A stretch of DNA of 54,907 nucleotides from Kiritimatiellia bacterium (GCA_018001225.1 JAGNIJ010000029.1:1-54907), one strand, 5' to 3'. Positions 16,000 through 25,283 are shown, numbered from the stretch's first letter. The notes: generated by a model not told the origin, from the sequence alone. Numbers and translations: made by a program.

Positions 16000-17522
16000 A
16001 CTTCCGGTCCGGCGGGACGTGGGGCGGGGCGGCCTGGGCCGTCGCGGCCGTCCTCGCCGTGCTGGCCGCCGCCACGCGGCTGTCGTACTCGTACGACGAG
16101 ATTTCGGCGGCGCACACCATCTGGCGGGTGTCGGGCGGCGCGGTGCCGTACCGGGATTTCGCGTCCAATCACCTGCCGTTTTACTGGTATCTGCTGGCGC
16201 CCTTTTCAAGGCTGTGCCCGCAGGATGCCGGCGCGCTGGCGTGGTACCGCGCGCTCGCCGTCGCCGGGCGCGGGTTGTTCGTGGCGTTTCTCGCGGCCCT
16301 GGCGGGCCGGGGCTTGGACCGCAGGGCGCGCCCGTGGGCGGCGCTGGCGGTCTGGATCGTCGCGTGCAGCGCGCCGGTGCTCGATTACCTGGTGAAGTTC
16401 TCGCCCGATGCGGTCTCAAACGCCCTGCTTTTCGGGAGCCTGTATTTTCTCTTTCGACCGGGTGCGCGCTCGCCGGCGGGCTGGTTCCTGGGCGGCCTGG
16501 GCATCGCGGCCGCCCTGCTTAGCAACAACAAGTACGTCTTGCTGCCTCTCCTCCTCGGCCCGGCCGCGCTGGCGCGGGAGCTTTTCCGGGGCCGCCGGCC
16601 GTGGTGCCCGGTCCTGTCGCTCCTCGGCGGCGCGGGATGGTGCCTTGTCGCCGCCGTCCTCGCGCTGCGCGCCTGGGGCATTGAACCCGTCCATGCCTGG
16701 GACATGGCGTTCCGATACAACGCGGTGTACGAGCAGGTGAATCCGTTCCGCAACGGGTTCCGCATGTCGTTGCTGGAACATCCCGGCTTGCTCCTGTATG
16801 TCGTGGCCGGGGCGGGAGTCTGGCTTGCCGATTCGATCCGCGCCCGGCGGCTGGAACTCCTGCCGACGGTTGTGCTGATCTTCCTGGCCGCGAGCCTGGT
16901 GACCGTCTCGCGCCCGCACAGCCAGTACTTCAGCACGTGGTTCCTGCTGGGATCCGTTTTCCCGGCGCAGGCCCTCGCGGGCCGGATGCCGCGCGCGCCG
17001 GCGTGGGGCCGCGCCCTGACGCTCCTGCTGGCCGCGGCGGTTCCGGTCCGGGCGGCTTTCCATTATGCGCAGCCTGCCGTGGCGCAGGGCCGGGCCGAGC
17101 AGCAGGCCGTGTTCCGGTTCGTGGAGGCCGCGACGCCCGAAAACGGTTTTGTGATCGCGAACATGAGCTGCCATCCCCTGTGCCGCACCAACACGTTCTA
17201 TAAATTCTCGTCCGACCTCGCCGGACGGGAGGATGTGTATGACCGCGTGGCCGCGCGGATCCCGGGCTTCAGCCTGGCCGGCCGGTTTTCCCCGGAGCAG
17301 TACGCGCTCGATATCGAGCGGCATCCGCCGGACTTGATCTTCGACGGCTTCGCGCGCGAGCAGGGCCTGGAAGGCGGTCCCATGCTGACCCCGGCGCAGG
17401 CCGAGGCGCTGAACCGCTACCGGCAGGAACATGCCGCCGAGTACGAGTCCATGGCGGTGACCTCGGCGCGGCATCCCGGCCAGGCCTTGTTCTGGGTGAC
17501 GCGGCGGGTGGCCCGGAATTGA
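15996..17522 (+). CDS. GT-C (family 39-like) membrane glycosyltransferase, paralog of the gene at 12584
   Basis: The 508-residue multi-pass membrane protein has Asp34-Glu35 (SYSYDEISAAH) followed by PYRDFASNHLPFYW, matching the paralog at 12584. Later shared motifs include a CR-TNTFYK segment near residue 395 (RSNTFYK in the paralog) and a C-terminal cytosolic or periplasmic domain. The catalytic acidic pair and topology indicate a polyprenyl-phosphate-sugar-dependent transferase of the PMT/ArnT type. ATGA overlap with the preceding stop shows coupling. It is the last of the three coupled genes; a repeat-containing gap of 362 bases follows. Confidence 0.7.
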   Translation: MNFRSGGTWGGAAWAVAAVLAVLAAATRLSYSYDEISAAHTIWRVSGGAVPYRDFASNHLPFYWYLLAPFSRLCPQDAGALAWYRALAVAGRGLFVAFLAALAGRGLDRRARPWAALAVWIVACSAPVLDYLVKFSPDAVSNALLFGSLYFLFRPGARSPAGWFLGGLGIAAALLSNNKYVLLPLLLGPAALARELFRGRRPWCPVLSLLGGAGWCLVAAVLALRAWGIEPVHAWDMAFRYNAVYEQVNPFRNGFRMSLLEHPGLLLYVVAGAGVWLADSIRARRLELLPTVVLIFLAASLVTVSRPHSQYFSTWFLLGSVFPAQALAGRMPRAPAWGRALTLLLAAAVPVRAAFHYAQPAVAQGRAEQQAVFRFVEAATPENGFVIANMSCHPLCRTNTFYKFSSDLAGREDVYDRVAARIPGFSLAGRFSPEQYALDIERHPPDLIFDGFAREQGLEGGPMLTPAQAEALNRYRQEHAAEYESMAVTSARHPGQALFWVTRRVARN

Positions 17523-17884
17523 CTTGCGAGGACCGCCGGCCTTTTTCCTCGGGCCGGGGGCGGCCCGCCTCCATAGCTCACGATGGGTTGGAGACGCCGA
17601 GCCCACGCGGCGCGCAATCGATTATGAACCGTTGTGATACCGCTTTCAGAATGAAACGGCACTGATCCACCCACCCCGGCCCGCAAGCGGGCCACCCCTC
17701 CCGGGAGGGGACAAGTCTTTGGTAATGAATGGGTTTCTCCCCTCCTTCGGAGGGGTCGGGGGTGGGTAGGAATCGTCTAAGAACAAACTCAAATTGGTAT
17801 AGATCGGTCGTGCGGGTGGTCCCGAGGCCGCCGCCGGCGGGCTTTGAAGCAGGGCGCCGCTTTGGTATGCTCGCGGCGCGCACC
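17523..17884. other. Intergenic region with a palindromic repeat element
   Basis: No gene supported. It contains the hairpin-rich element at 17669-17767. A TATAGA at 17798-17803 may be a -10 element for the downstream gene, without an obvious -35. Open frame upstream of 17885 exists but runs back through the repeat and is unlikely to be translated. Confidence 0.5.
17669..17767. repeat. MITE-like palindromic element with three hairpins
   Basis: The ends form an inverted repeat (ACCCACCCCG at the left, the complement of CGGGGGTGGGT at the right, one base length difference). Inside are GGCCCGC-AA-GCGGGCC (17678-17693), CCCCTCCCGGGAGGGG (17695-17710) and CCCCTCC-TTC-GGAGGGG (17739-17755). Confidence 0.65.
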
Positions 17885-20167
17885 ATGAATCCGGACGCCA
17901 CGCCCAGCGAAGAGTTGTTGCGCCGCCTGTGGATCACCGCCGGGCTCCTGGCGGCGGCCGTGATCCTGTCGTACGCGCCCGTGTTCCAGGCCGGGTTTAT
18001 CTGGGACGATGGCGAGTTCATCACGGACAATCCGCACCTGCGCGACCTCGCCGGCCTGAAAACCATCTGGACGAGCCCGAAGGACAACCCGCACTACTTC
18101 CCGCTGCTCATGACCGTGTTCTGGCTGCTGTACCGCCTCTGGGGCGTCCAGCCGCTGGGCTATCACCTGGTCACGCTCGGTTTTCATGTCGCCAACACCC
18201 TGCTGGTCTGGCTCATCCTGCGCCGCCTGAAGGTGCGCGCCGCCGTGCCGGCGGCGCTGTTGTTCGGCCTCCACCCGCTCCACGTGCAGTCGGTGGCCTG
18301 GGCGACGGAACTGAAGAACACGCTGTCCGGCTTCTTCTACCTCGGCGCGATCTGGACGTGGTTGGGCGTTTCAGAGGCGAGGCTTCGGGGTTCAGGGTTC
18401 AGGTTTCAGGGTTGGGGCGGCGTCCTGTTGTGCCTGGTGCTGTTCGCCTGCGCGCTGTTGAGCAAGACGACGGTGGTGTCGCTGCCCCTGGCCATCCTGC
18501 TGATCGAGTTCTGGCGCCGGGGCCGCCTGCCCTGGCGCACGGTCGCGTTCGCGCTGGCGCTGACCGTCGTCGCGTTCCTGCCGGTCCTGGTGACGGTGAA
18601 CCTGGAGCAGTCGCGGAACGTCGAGGGCTTGTCGGCGGTGTTCACCACGGGCGAGCGGTGGATCGTGGCGGGCCGGTCGTTCTGGTTCTACCTCGGCAAG
18701 CTGTTCTGGCCGGCCGACCTGATGATGGTGTATCCGACGTGGACGGTGGACCCGTCCCGCCCGGCGCAGTACCTGCCGCTCGCGGCCGCCGGGCTGCTCG
18801 GGATCGGGCTGTGGGCGGGCCGCCGCGCGTGGGGGCGCGCCCCCGCGCTGGGGCTCCTTTTCTTCGCGGCGGCCGTGCTGCCGATCCCTTTTCTGGACAT
18901 CAACTTCGTGCTCCAGCACGCCTTCGTGGCGGACCATTTCGCGTACCTGCCGAGCCTGGGCGTGCTGCCCGTGGCCGCGGCGGCGCTGTTTCTTCTGCCC
19001 GCGCGCCTGCGCTCTCCGCGCCTGCGCGGGGCCCTCCTCGCGGCGCCCGTGCTCGCGCTGGGCCTGCTGACCTGGCGGCACGCCCGGACCTTCGAGAACC
19101 AGGGCGTCTTGTGGCGGCATGTCATCGAGCGGAATCCCGGCGCAGCCGTGGCGTACAGCAACCTGGGCCTCTACGTCGCGCAGCAGGGGGACCCGGTCGC
19201 CGCCATCGACCTTTATAGGAAAGCGCTGGAGCTTTATCCCGGCAGTTCGAAGACCTGGAACAACCTGGCCACCGAACTGCGCATCATCGGCAGGGAGGAG
19301 GAAGCCCTGGCCGCCCTGCAGAAGGCGGTCGAACTCAATCCTTCCTACTTCGAGGCGCTCAACAACCTGGCGGCGCTGTTGTCGCGGCGCGGACGGATGG
19401 ACGAGGCCATCGCGCACCTGCGCCGGGCGATCGAGGTGAACCCGGATTACTTCGAGGGGCACAGCAACCTGGGCGCGCTCCTCGCCGGGGCCGGGCGGCA
19501 CGAGGAAGGCATCGAGTTCATGCGCCGGGCCCTCGGGTGGCGGCCGGACGATGTCCAGTTGCTGAACAACCTCGCGCGCGCGATCGGCGAATCCGCCGAG
19601 TCGGCCCGGGCCGTCGAGCGGCTGCGCGCCCTGGCGGCGGACTACCCGGACCACGTTTCGATCCGGCTCCGGCTCGGCGAGGCGCTGTGGCAGGCCGGGG
19701 ACCGCGAGGCGGCCGAGGCGGAATTCGCCGGGGTGCTGCGCCGGGCTCCGTCTTCCGCGGAAATCCTTTTTCAACTGGGCGTCATCCGCCAGCGCCTGGG
19801 CGACCTGGAGGCCGCGCTGGCCCTGTTCGAGCAGGCGGTGAAGGCGGAGCCCGCGAACGCGGCGCGGGCGAATCGCCTGGCCCGCCTGCGGGCCACGCAC
19901 CCGGACGCGAAATACCGCGACGGGGCGCGCGCCGTGGAACTGGCGTCCCGCGCGAGCGAGGCGGCGGGCCATTCCGATCCCGAGTTGCTGGATACGCTGG
20001 CGGCGGCCTACGCGGAGACCGGCCAGTTCGACGAGGCGCAGCGCATGATCAGCCTGGCCCTGCGCTATACCCCGCCCGGCGCCGCGCGCGAAGCGCTTGA
20101 AGCGCGGCGGAATCTGTACGAACATCGGCAGCCGTACCGCGAAACGGAATCCGCGCATGCGCCCTGA
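17885..20167 (+). CDS. TMTC-like membrane glycosyltransferase with C-terminal TPR repeats
   Basis: The product has 760 residues from the ATG at 17885 (an in-frame ATG at 17867 is also possible). The N-terminal half is a GT-C membrane domain. Asp41-Asp42 (GFIWDDGEF) is followed by NPHLRDLAGL, LGYHLV and FGLHPLHVQSVAWATELKN, the order and spacing seen in the eukaryotic TMTC O-mannosyltransferases (DDxxAI, NPDL, GYHLVN, HPVHTEAVA). AGRSFWFYLGKLFWPADL also recurs in the gene at 22802. Residues about 400-700 form about seven TPRs ending in a DTLAAAYAETGQFDEA unit. A GGTTCAGGG-type repeat is read in frame near residue 170. The last bases overlap the next gene by 11. Donor is likely a polyprenyl-phosphate sugar; acceptor unknown. 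Confidence 0.8.
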   Translation: MNPDATPSEELLRRLWITAGLLAAAVILSYAPVFQAGFIWDDGEFITDNPHLRDLAGLKTIWTSPKDNPHYFPLLMTVFWLLYRLWGVQPLGYHLVTLGFHVANTLLVWLILRRLKVRAAVPAALLFGLHPLHVQSVAWATELKNTLSGFFYLGAIWTWLGVSEARLRGSGFRFQGWGGVLLCLVLFACALLSKTTVVSLPLAILLIEFWRRGRLPWRTVAFALALTVVAFLPVLVTVNLEQSRNVEGLSAVFTTGERWIVAGRSFWFYLGKLFWPADLMMVYPTWTVDPSRPAQYLPLAAAGLLGIGLWAGRRAWGRAPALGLLFFAAAVLPIPFLDINFVLQHAFVADHFAYLPSLGVLPVAAAALFLLPARLRSPRLRGALLAAPVLALGLLTWRHARTFENQGVLWRHVIERNPGAAVAYSNLGLYVAQQGDPVAAIDLYRKALELYPGSSKTWNNLATELRIIGREEEALAALQKAVELNPSYFEALNNLAALLSRRGRMDEAIAHLRRAIEVNPDYFEGHSNLGALLAGAGRHEEGIEFMRRALGWRPDDVQLLNNLARAIGESAESARAVERLRALAADYPDHVSIRLRLGEALWQAGDREAAEAEFAGVLRRAPSSAEILFQLGVIRQRLGDLEAALALFEQAVKAEPANAARANRLARLRATHPDAKYRDGARAVELASRASEAAGHSDPELLDTLAAAYAETGQFDEAQRMISLALRYTPPGAAREALEARRNLYEHRQPYRETESAHAP
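18387..18413 (+). repeat. TTCAGGG-type short tandem repeat read in frame
   Basis: GGTTCAGGGTTCAGG followed by TTTCAGGG, about three units, encodes GSGFRFQG in a loop of the TMTC-like protein. The complement of the same unit recurs at 22758-22790. Confidence 0.6.
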
Positions 20168-22703
20168 ACAGAAAGACCCGAGACCCCGCCGACGGTCCCG
20201 CTCCGGCCTCGCGCTCGCCGGCGTGCTGGTGCTGGCCCTCCTCGTGCGCGGCGCGTACCTGTTCACGGAGGCGGACAAGCCGGCGTTTACGCATCCCGAA
20301 GTGGACGCGGCCTATCACGACTACTGGGCCCGCGGCCTGGTCTCCGGGATCTGGACGCCGCCGCCCGGCCAGCCCGATCCGGAGATCGCCACGCGCGCCT
20401 ACTTCCGTCCGCCCGGCTACCCCTTCTTCCTCGCGGCGGTCTACCGGGTGCTGGGGACGGATTACCTCGTCCCGCGCCTGGTGCAGGCGGCGCTGGGCGT
20501 GCTGAATGCCTGGCTGGCGTTTCTCCTCGCGCGCCGGTGGTTCGGCGCCCCGGCGGGCGTGCTGGCGGCGGCCTTCCTGGCGCTCCACGCGGGCCTGGTC
20601 TATTTCGAGGCGGAGTTGCTGGAGCCCGTGCTGCTGGTGACGTTGAGCCTGCTGACCGTCCTGGCGCTGGGCGCGGGGCTGGGCGGCCGCGCGCGGCTCC
20701 GCGCGCTGGCGGCCGGGCTGCTGCTCGGCCTCTACGCGCTCGTGCGGCCCAACGGACTGCTCTTCGCGCCGGCCGTGGTCGGCTGGCTGTTCTGGCTCGC
20801 GCGGCGCGCGAAAACGCCGCGGGCCTGGCGGGCGCCCGCGCTGGCCTTCGTGCTCGGGCTGGGTGCGGCGATCTTCCCGGCCGCCCTGCGCAACGTGGTG
20901 ACGGCCGGCGACGCCGTGGCGATCTCGTCCAATGCGGGCATCAACCTGTACATCGGCAACCATCCCCAGGCGACGGGCGTGGTGACGTTCTATCTCCCCG
21001 GGTTGGGCGTGTTCGGCACGTCGTTCGATTACCCGGCCATCGCGCGCGCGGTCGAGGCCCGCGTCGGCCGGCCGCTGAAGGACTCCGGGGTGTCCCGCTA
21101 TTTCACCCGCGAGGCGCTGAAGTTCATACGGCAGCAGCCGGGCGCGTTCCTGCGCCTGCTCGGCCGCAAGGCGCTGCTGTTCTGGGGACCCGTCGAGCTG
21201 GGTCACAACAAGGAGGATTACTACGAGCGGAAATTCTCGCCCGTGCTCCGCTGGCTGCCGAACTCGTTCCCGCTGCTGCTCGCGCTCGGCGGTGTCGGGC
21301 TGATCCTGTGGCGGCGCCGGGCGGCGCCGCCGGACACGTTCGCCGCGCTGGTGCTGATGCTCCTGTACGTGGGCGCAATTTTCTTCAGTCATCTTCCCTT
21401 CTTCGTGGCGGGGCGGTACCGGCTCCCGGTCGTGCCGTTCCTGCTCATCCTCGGCGCGGCGGGCGTCGCGCGGCTGGCGCAGCTCTGGCGCGAGGGCCGG
21501 CGCGGTCCCGCCGCGCGGGCGGCCGCGGCGGGGGCGGCGATTTACGTGCTGGCCGCGATCAACTATACCGGCTACCGGCCGAACCTGGCCAAATGGTACT
21601 ACGAGCAGTTCATCGCCTCGAGCCGGGCCGGCCGTGCGGAGGAGGCGCAGGCCTGGTTCAAGAAGACCGCGGCCGAGGATCCCGGCTTCCTGCATGCGCT
21701 GTACCACAATCTCGGGATGGGCCTGGCGGACCAGCAGCAGTTCGAGGCGGCGCGCGGGATGCTGCAGGAGGCGCTCGTGTACAAGCCGGGCGCGCCGGAC
21801 ACCTTGAGCAGCCTGGGCGCGGTGTTGTTCAGCCTGGGCCGGACGGAAGAGGCGCTGTCGCACTTCGCCGAGGCCCTGCGCGTGAGCCCGGGGCACCGCG
21901 AGGCGCGGGTAAACCTGGCCTTCATCCAGGCGGAGCAGGGGCGGCTGGACGAGGCGATCGCGCAGTATCGCGATCTGTTGGCGGCCGGGCCGGACGATCC
22001 CCGGGTCCTGCGCCAATTCGCCGTCACGCTGGAAAAGGCCGGCCGGCGCGAGGAGGCCGCGGAACAACTGGTCCGGGCCGTCCGGCTCGATCCCGGGGAC
22101 CCGCAGGCGCACAGCAGCCTGGGCGCGCTGCTGGCGGAATTGAACCGCCCTGCCGAGGCGCTCCGCGAGCTGGAGGAGGCCGCCCGCCTGGATCCGGAGC
22201 TCTGGGAGTCCTGGTTCGGGGCGGGCGTGATCCTGGCGCGGCAGGGCGTGTGGGCGGACAGCATCGAGATGATGAACAAGGCGGCGCGCTTGCGTCCCGA
22301 CGACGCGCAGCCCCTGTTCTACATCGCCGGCGCGCTGGCCCGGCTGAACCGGCTGGATGAATCGCTGGCCCATTACCAGGAGTCCCTGCGCCTGTACTCG
22401 AACTACGTGCCCTGGCTGGCGGAGGCGGCCTGGACGCTGGCGACGCATCCCATGGCCCGGGCGCCGGCCGTGGACGAGGCGCTGCGCTTCGCCGAAGAGG
22501 CCGCGCGCCTGACCGGCTACCGCGATGCCCAGGTGCTCGACGCCCTGGCGGCGGCGCTGGCCCGGGGCGGCGACTACACGCAGGCCGCCGCCCGCGCGGA
22601 GGCCGCCGCGCTCCTGGCGGAGGAAGCAGGCCGAACCAACCTGGCCTCCGACTTGCGATCCCGGCTGGTCATCTACAAAGACGGTAAACCCTACATGGAG
22701 TAG
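20157..22703 (+). CDS. ArnT/PMT-like GT-C glycosyltransferase with C-terminal TPR repeats
   Basis: The product has 848 residues from the ATG at 20157. A basic N-terminus and first membrane helix are followed by the loop motif HPEVDAAYHDYWARGL (Glu48/Asp50) and FRPPGYPFF, typical of family 39-like GT-C enzymes, then about ten membrane segments to residue 480. YRLPVVPFLLI marks the end of the membrane domain. The rest (about 490-830) is an array of about nine TPRs (ALYHNLGMGLADQQQFEAA, LSSLGAVLFSLGRTEEAL). Frames upstream of 20157 would overlap the previous gene deeply; the 11-base overlap chosen implies coupling. TPRs could dock protein acceptors, but this is inference. Confidence 0.75.
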   Translation: MRPEQKDPRPRRRSRSGLALAGVLVLALLVRGAYLFTEADKPAFTHPEVDAAYHDYWARGLVSGIWTPPPGQPDPEIATRAYFRPPGYPFFLAAVYRVLGTDYLVPRLVQAALGVLNAWLAFLLARRWFGAPAGVLAAAFLALHAGLVYFEAELLEPVLLVTLSLLTVLALGAGLGGRARLRALAAGLLLGLYALVRPNGLLFAPAVVGWLFWLARRAKTPRAWRAPALAFVLGLGAAIFPAALRNVVTAGDAVAISSNAGINLYIGNHPQATGVVTFYLPGLGVFGTSFDYPAIARAVEARVGRPLKDSGVSRYFTREALKFIRQQPGAFLRLLGRKALLFWGPVELGHNKEDYYERKFSPVLRWLPNSFPLLLALGGVGLILWRRRAAPPDTFAALVLMLLYVGAIFFSHLPFFVAGRYRLPVVPFLLILGAAGVARLAQLWREGRRGPAARAAAAGAAIYVLAAINYTGYRPNLAKWYYEQFIASSRAGRAEEAQAWFKKTAAEDPGFLHALYHNLGMGLADQQQFEAARGMLQEALVYKPGAPDTLSSLGAVLFSLGRTEEALSHFAEALRVSPGHREARVNLAFIQAEQGRLDEAIAQYRDLLAAGPDDPRVLRQFAVTLEKAGRREEAAEQLVRAVRLDPGDPQAHSSLGALLAELNRPAEALRELEEAARLDPELWESWFGAGVILARQGVWADSIEMMNKAARLRPDDAQPLFYIAGALARLNRLDESLAHYQESLRLYSNYVPWLAEAAWTLATHPMARAPAVDEALRFAEEAARLTGYRDAQVLDALAAALARGGDYTQAAARAEAAALLAEEAGRTNLASDLRSRLVIYKDGKPYME

Positions 22704-22757
22704 AATTGCATATCCCCTTAAGGCCGCAGGGGTCTATGCAACTGGAATAGATATCCA

Positions 22758-22790
22758 CCCTGAACCCTGAACCCTGAATCCTGAACCCCT
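22758..22790 (+). repeat. CCCTGAA heptamer tandem repeat
   Basis: About four units of CCCTGAA, one with a T in the first position, lie in the 98-base gap before the gene at 22802. They are the complement of the repeat inside the TMTC-like gene at 18387-18413. Confidence 0.75.
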
Positions 22791-22801
22791 CCTCCCAATC
22801 C

Positions 22802-25033
22802 ATGAAAGTCTCTGTCCCTCAAAAACCCTGGCTCGCGGCGGCGGCGCTCGTGCTGCTGACGCTCGCGGTCTATGTCCCCGCCTTGCGCGGAGGCTTCGTG
22901 TGGGACGACGACAACCATGTGACGGAGAATCCGACGCTGACCTCGTGGCGCGGGCTGCGGGATATCTGGCTGGGTGTGAGGGAAAACGCGACCTGCCAGT
23001 ACTACCCGCTGACCTTCACGGCGTTCTGGGTCCAGCACCGGTTCTGGGGCTTGAACCCGCTGCCGTACCATCTCGTCAACGTCGTGCTTCACGGGCTGAA
23101 CGCCGTCCTGTTCTGGATTCTGCTCCGCCGCTGGCGCCTGCCCGGGGCGTGGGCGGCCGCGGCGATCTTCGCGGTGCACCCGATCCACGCGATGTCCGTG
23201 GCCTGGATCACGGAACTGAAGAACGTCCTCTCCGGTTTCTTCATGCTGCTGACGCTGTTGGCCTGGGACGACTGGGAGCGGCGGCGCGGGGCGGGCCCGT
23301 ATGCCCTGGCCCTGCTGGCCTACGTGGCCGCGGTCTTGAGCAAGACGGCCGCGGCCGTGCTGCCCGTGCTCCTGCTGCTGATCGCGTGGTGGCGGAAGCC
23401 GCGCGTGGAGCGGCGCGACGCGCTCGCCGTGCTCCCGTTCTGTGCCGCGGGTTTGCTGATGGGCGCGGTGACGATCTGGGTGGAGCAGAAACTGGTCTGG
23501 GGCAAGGGGCCGGGCCTCGAGCTGGATTCCCTGCAACGGATCCTGCTGGCGGGCCGGTCGTTCTGGTTCTACGCGGCGAAGGTGCTCTGGCCGGCCGGCC
23601 TGAATTTCCTGTATCCGAAATGGAATCTCGACCCGGGCCGCGCGGGGTCGTGGCTCGCGGTGGTCGCGCTCGCCGCGCTGTTCGCCGGGCTCTGGCGGGC
23701 GCGGCGCCGGTGGGGGAAGGGGCCGCTGGTCGCCGCGCTCTATTTCTTCCTGGCCGCGCCGGCCCTGGTGCTGCTGCACGTGCTCTACATGATGCGCTAC
23801 ACGCTCGTGTCCGATCACTGGATCTACTTCGGTTCGCCGGCGCTGATCGCGCTGGCGGCCGCGGGCGCCGCATCGGTACTCAAGGACTGGAAGCAGGAGG
23901 CCGCCGGGCTGCTCGCGCTGGTTCTTGTGCTGCTGGGCGCGCTGACCTGGTTCCGCGGCTCGGCGTACCGGGATGAAGAGACCCTCTGGCGCGTGACGTG
24001 GGCCCGGAACCCGGGGGCCTGGCTGGCGGCCAACAACCTGGGGATTTTGCTGGCCGCGCGCGGCGAGCACGCCGAGGCGCGGCGCCTGTTCGAAGAGGCG
24101 CGGCGGCTGGAGCCGGGGTACGCCGAGACCCTGATCAACCTCGGCAACATCGAGGACGCGACCCGGGGGCCCGGGCCCGCCCTGGCCTTCTTCGAGCAGG
24201 CCCTGGCCGTGGACTCGAACAGCCCGGTGGCGCATTTCAACGCCGGGTTCGCGCTGGAGCGGTTGGGGCGGCGCGAGGAAGCCCTGGCCCATTACCGGCG
24301 CGTGCTGGAGGAGCGGCCGAACACCGGCATCGCGCACTACAACATGGCCAACACCCTGTCCCGGCTCGGCCGGCTGGAGGAGGCGGAGACGCACTACCGG
24401 GCGGCCGTCGACCTGGATCCGCAGGACGGCCTCGCGCTGGCCAACCTGGGCAGCGTGCTGACGCGGACCGGCCGTTTTCCCGAGGCCGTCGAGATCCTGC
24501 GCCGGGCCGCGGCCCTGCGGCCGGCCGACGGGCTCGTGATGTACAACCTCGGCCATGCGCTCCTGCGCACGCGGCGCACCGACGAGGCGGTGGCCGCGCT
24601 GCTGGCGGCCTCGCGAGCCCGGCCGGACCTGCCCGACGCGGCCCGCGACCTGGCCCTGGTCTGGCGCGAGCGGGGCGACCGGGCGAGGGCGGAGTCCGCG
24701 CTGCGCGAGGCGCTGCGCCGGAACCCGGACTATCGGCCGGCCCTGAACGACCTGGCCTGGCTGCTGGCCACCGGGCAGGGCGAAAGCGCCGCCCGCCGCC
24801 GGGAAGCCCTGGAACTGGCGGAGCGCGCCTGCACGCCGGCCGCCGAGGCTTCACCCGACATGCTCGATACCCTGGCCGCCGCCTACGCCGCGGCCGGCCG
24901 TTTCGCCGAGGCCGCGGATACGGCCCGGCGAGCCCTGGAAGGCGCGGGAAAAGCCGGCGATTCTCCGCTGGCCGAGGCCCTTCGCGCCCGGTTGGCCCTG
25001 TATGAGCAGGGCCGGGCCTTCGAGGAACCCTGA
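22802..25033 (+). CDS. TMTC-like membrane glycosyltransferase with C-terminal TPR repeats, second copy
   Basis: The 743-residue product is a paralog of the gene at 17885. Asp35-Asp36 (GFVWDDDNH), ENPTLTSWRGL, YYPLTFTAF, PYHLVNVVLHGLN and FAVHPIHAMSVAWITELKN match TMTC signatures closely. AGRSFWFYAAKVLWPAGL is shared with the first copy. About ten membrane segments occupy residues 10-390, and about nine TPRs fill 400-735 (NLGILLAARGEHAEARRLF, NMANTLSRLGRLEEAETHY). Eukaryotic TMTCs O-mannosylate cadherin beta-sandwiches. It lies immediately upstream of two giant beta-sandwich proteins on the same strand, which makes them plausible acceptors (inference). Confidence 0.8.
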   Translation: MKVSVPQKPWLAAAALVLLTLAVYVPALRGGFVWDDDNHVTENPTLTSWRGLRDIWLGVRENATCQYYPLTFTAFWVQHRFWGLNPLPYHLVNVVLHGLNAVLFWILLRRWRLPGAWAAAAIFAVHPIHAMSVAWITELKNVLSGFFMLLTLLAWDDWERRRGAGPYALALLAYVAAVLSKTAAAVLPVLLLLIAWWRKPRVERRDALAVLPFCAAGLLMGAVTIWVEQKLVWGKGPGLELDSLQRILLAGRSFWFYAAKVLWPAGLNFLYPKWNLDPGRAGSWLAVVALAALFAGLWRARRRWGKGPLVAALYFFLAAPALVLLHVLYMMRYTLVSDHWIYFGSPALIALAAAGAASVLKDWKQEAAGLLALVLVLLGALTWFRGSAYRDEETLWRVTWARNPGAWLAANNLGILLAARGEHAEARRLFEEARRLEPGYAETLINLGNIEDATRGPGPALAFFEQALAVDSNSPVAHFNAGFALERLGRREEALAHYRRVLEERPNTGIAHYNMANTLSRLGRLEEAETHYRAAVDLDPQDGLALANLGSVLTRTGRFPEAVEILRRAAALRPADGLVMYNLGHALLRTRRTDEAVAALLAASRARPDLPDAARDLALVWRERGDRARAESALREALRRNPDYRPALNDLAWLLATGQGESAARRREALELAERACTPAAEASPDMLDTLAAAYAAAGRFAEAADTARRALEGAGKAGDSPLAEALRARLALYEQGRAFEEP

Positions 25034-25104
25034 CCCGCCTCGCGCGGCTTGTAACGCCTTGATTTTAAAGGTTCGAACGCGCCTCGGGCCCGGGGCCCGC
25101 CCGT

Positions 25105-25133
25105 TTGACAATACCCGCGAAAAACCTTATTCT
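25105..25133 (+). promoter_or_regulatory. Predicted promoter of the 2672-residue giant gene
   Basis: TTGACA (25105-25110), a 17-base spacer and TATTCT (25128-25133), in an AT-rich pocket of otherwise GC-rich DNA. The leader is about 145 bases and contains a GTTCTG-CCGA-CAGAAC inverted repeat at 25193-25208. Confidence 0.6.
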
Positions 25134-25283
25134 ATTTTAAGGGAAGCGTATTATAGAGCACAGGGGGCACAACATGCGGGATAGATCATCGCGTTCTGCC
25201 GACAGAACGGATGAAGCGGTGTGGTCCCCAGAAAAATAACGAAAAGTCGGCGATCCGGAAAGCCGGGATGAGGCAGGTACACG

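Noticed and set aside
17729..17884. Upstream start for the first TMTC-like gene
   Set aside because: It would translate the palindromic repeat at 17669-17767. Family similarity begins after the ATG at 17885.
25134..25283. Cyclic-di-GMP (GEMM) riboswitch suggested by GAGCACAGGGGGCAC in the leader
   Set aside because: The conserved GAAA tetraloop and GGGACGCAAAGCC segment are not present at the required positions.
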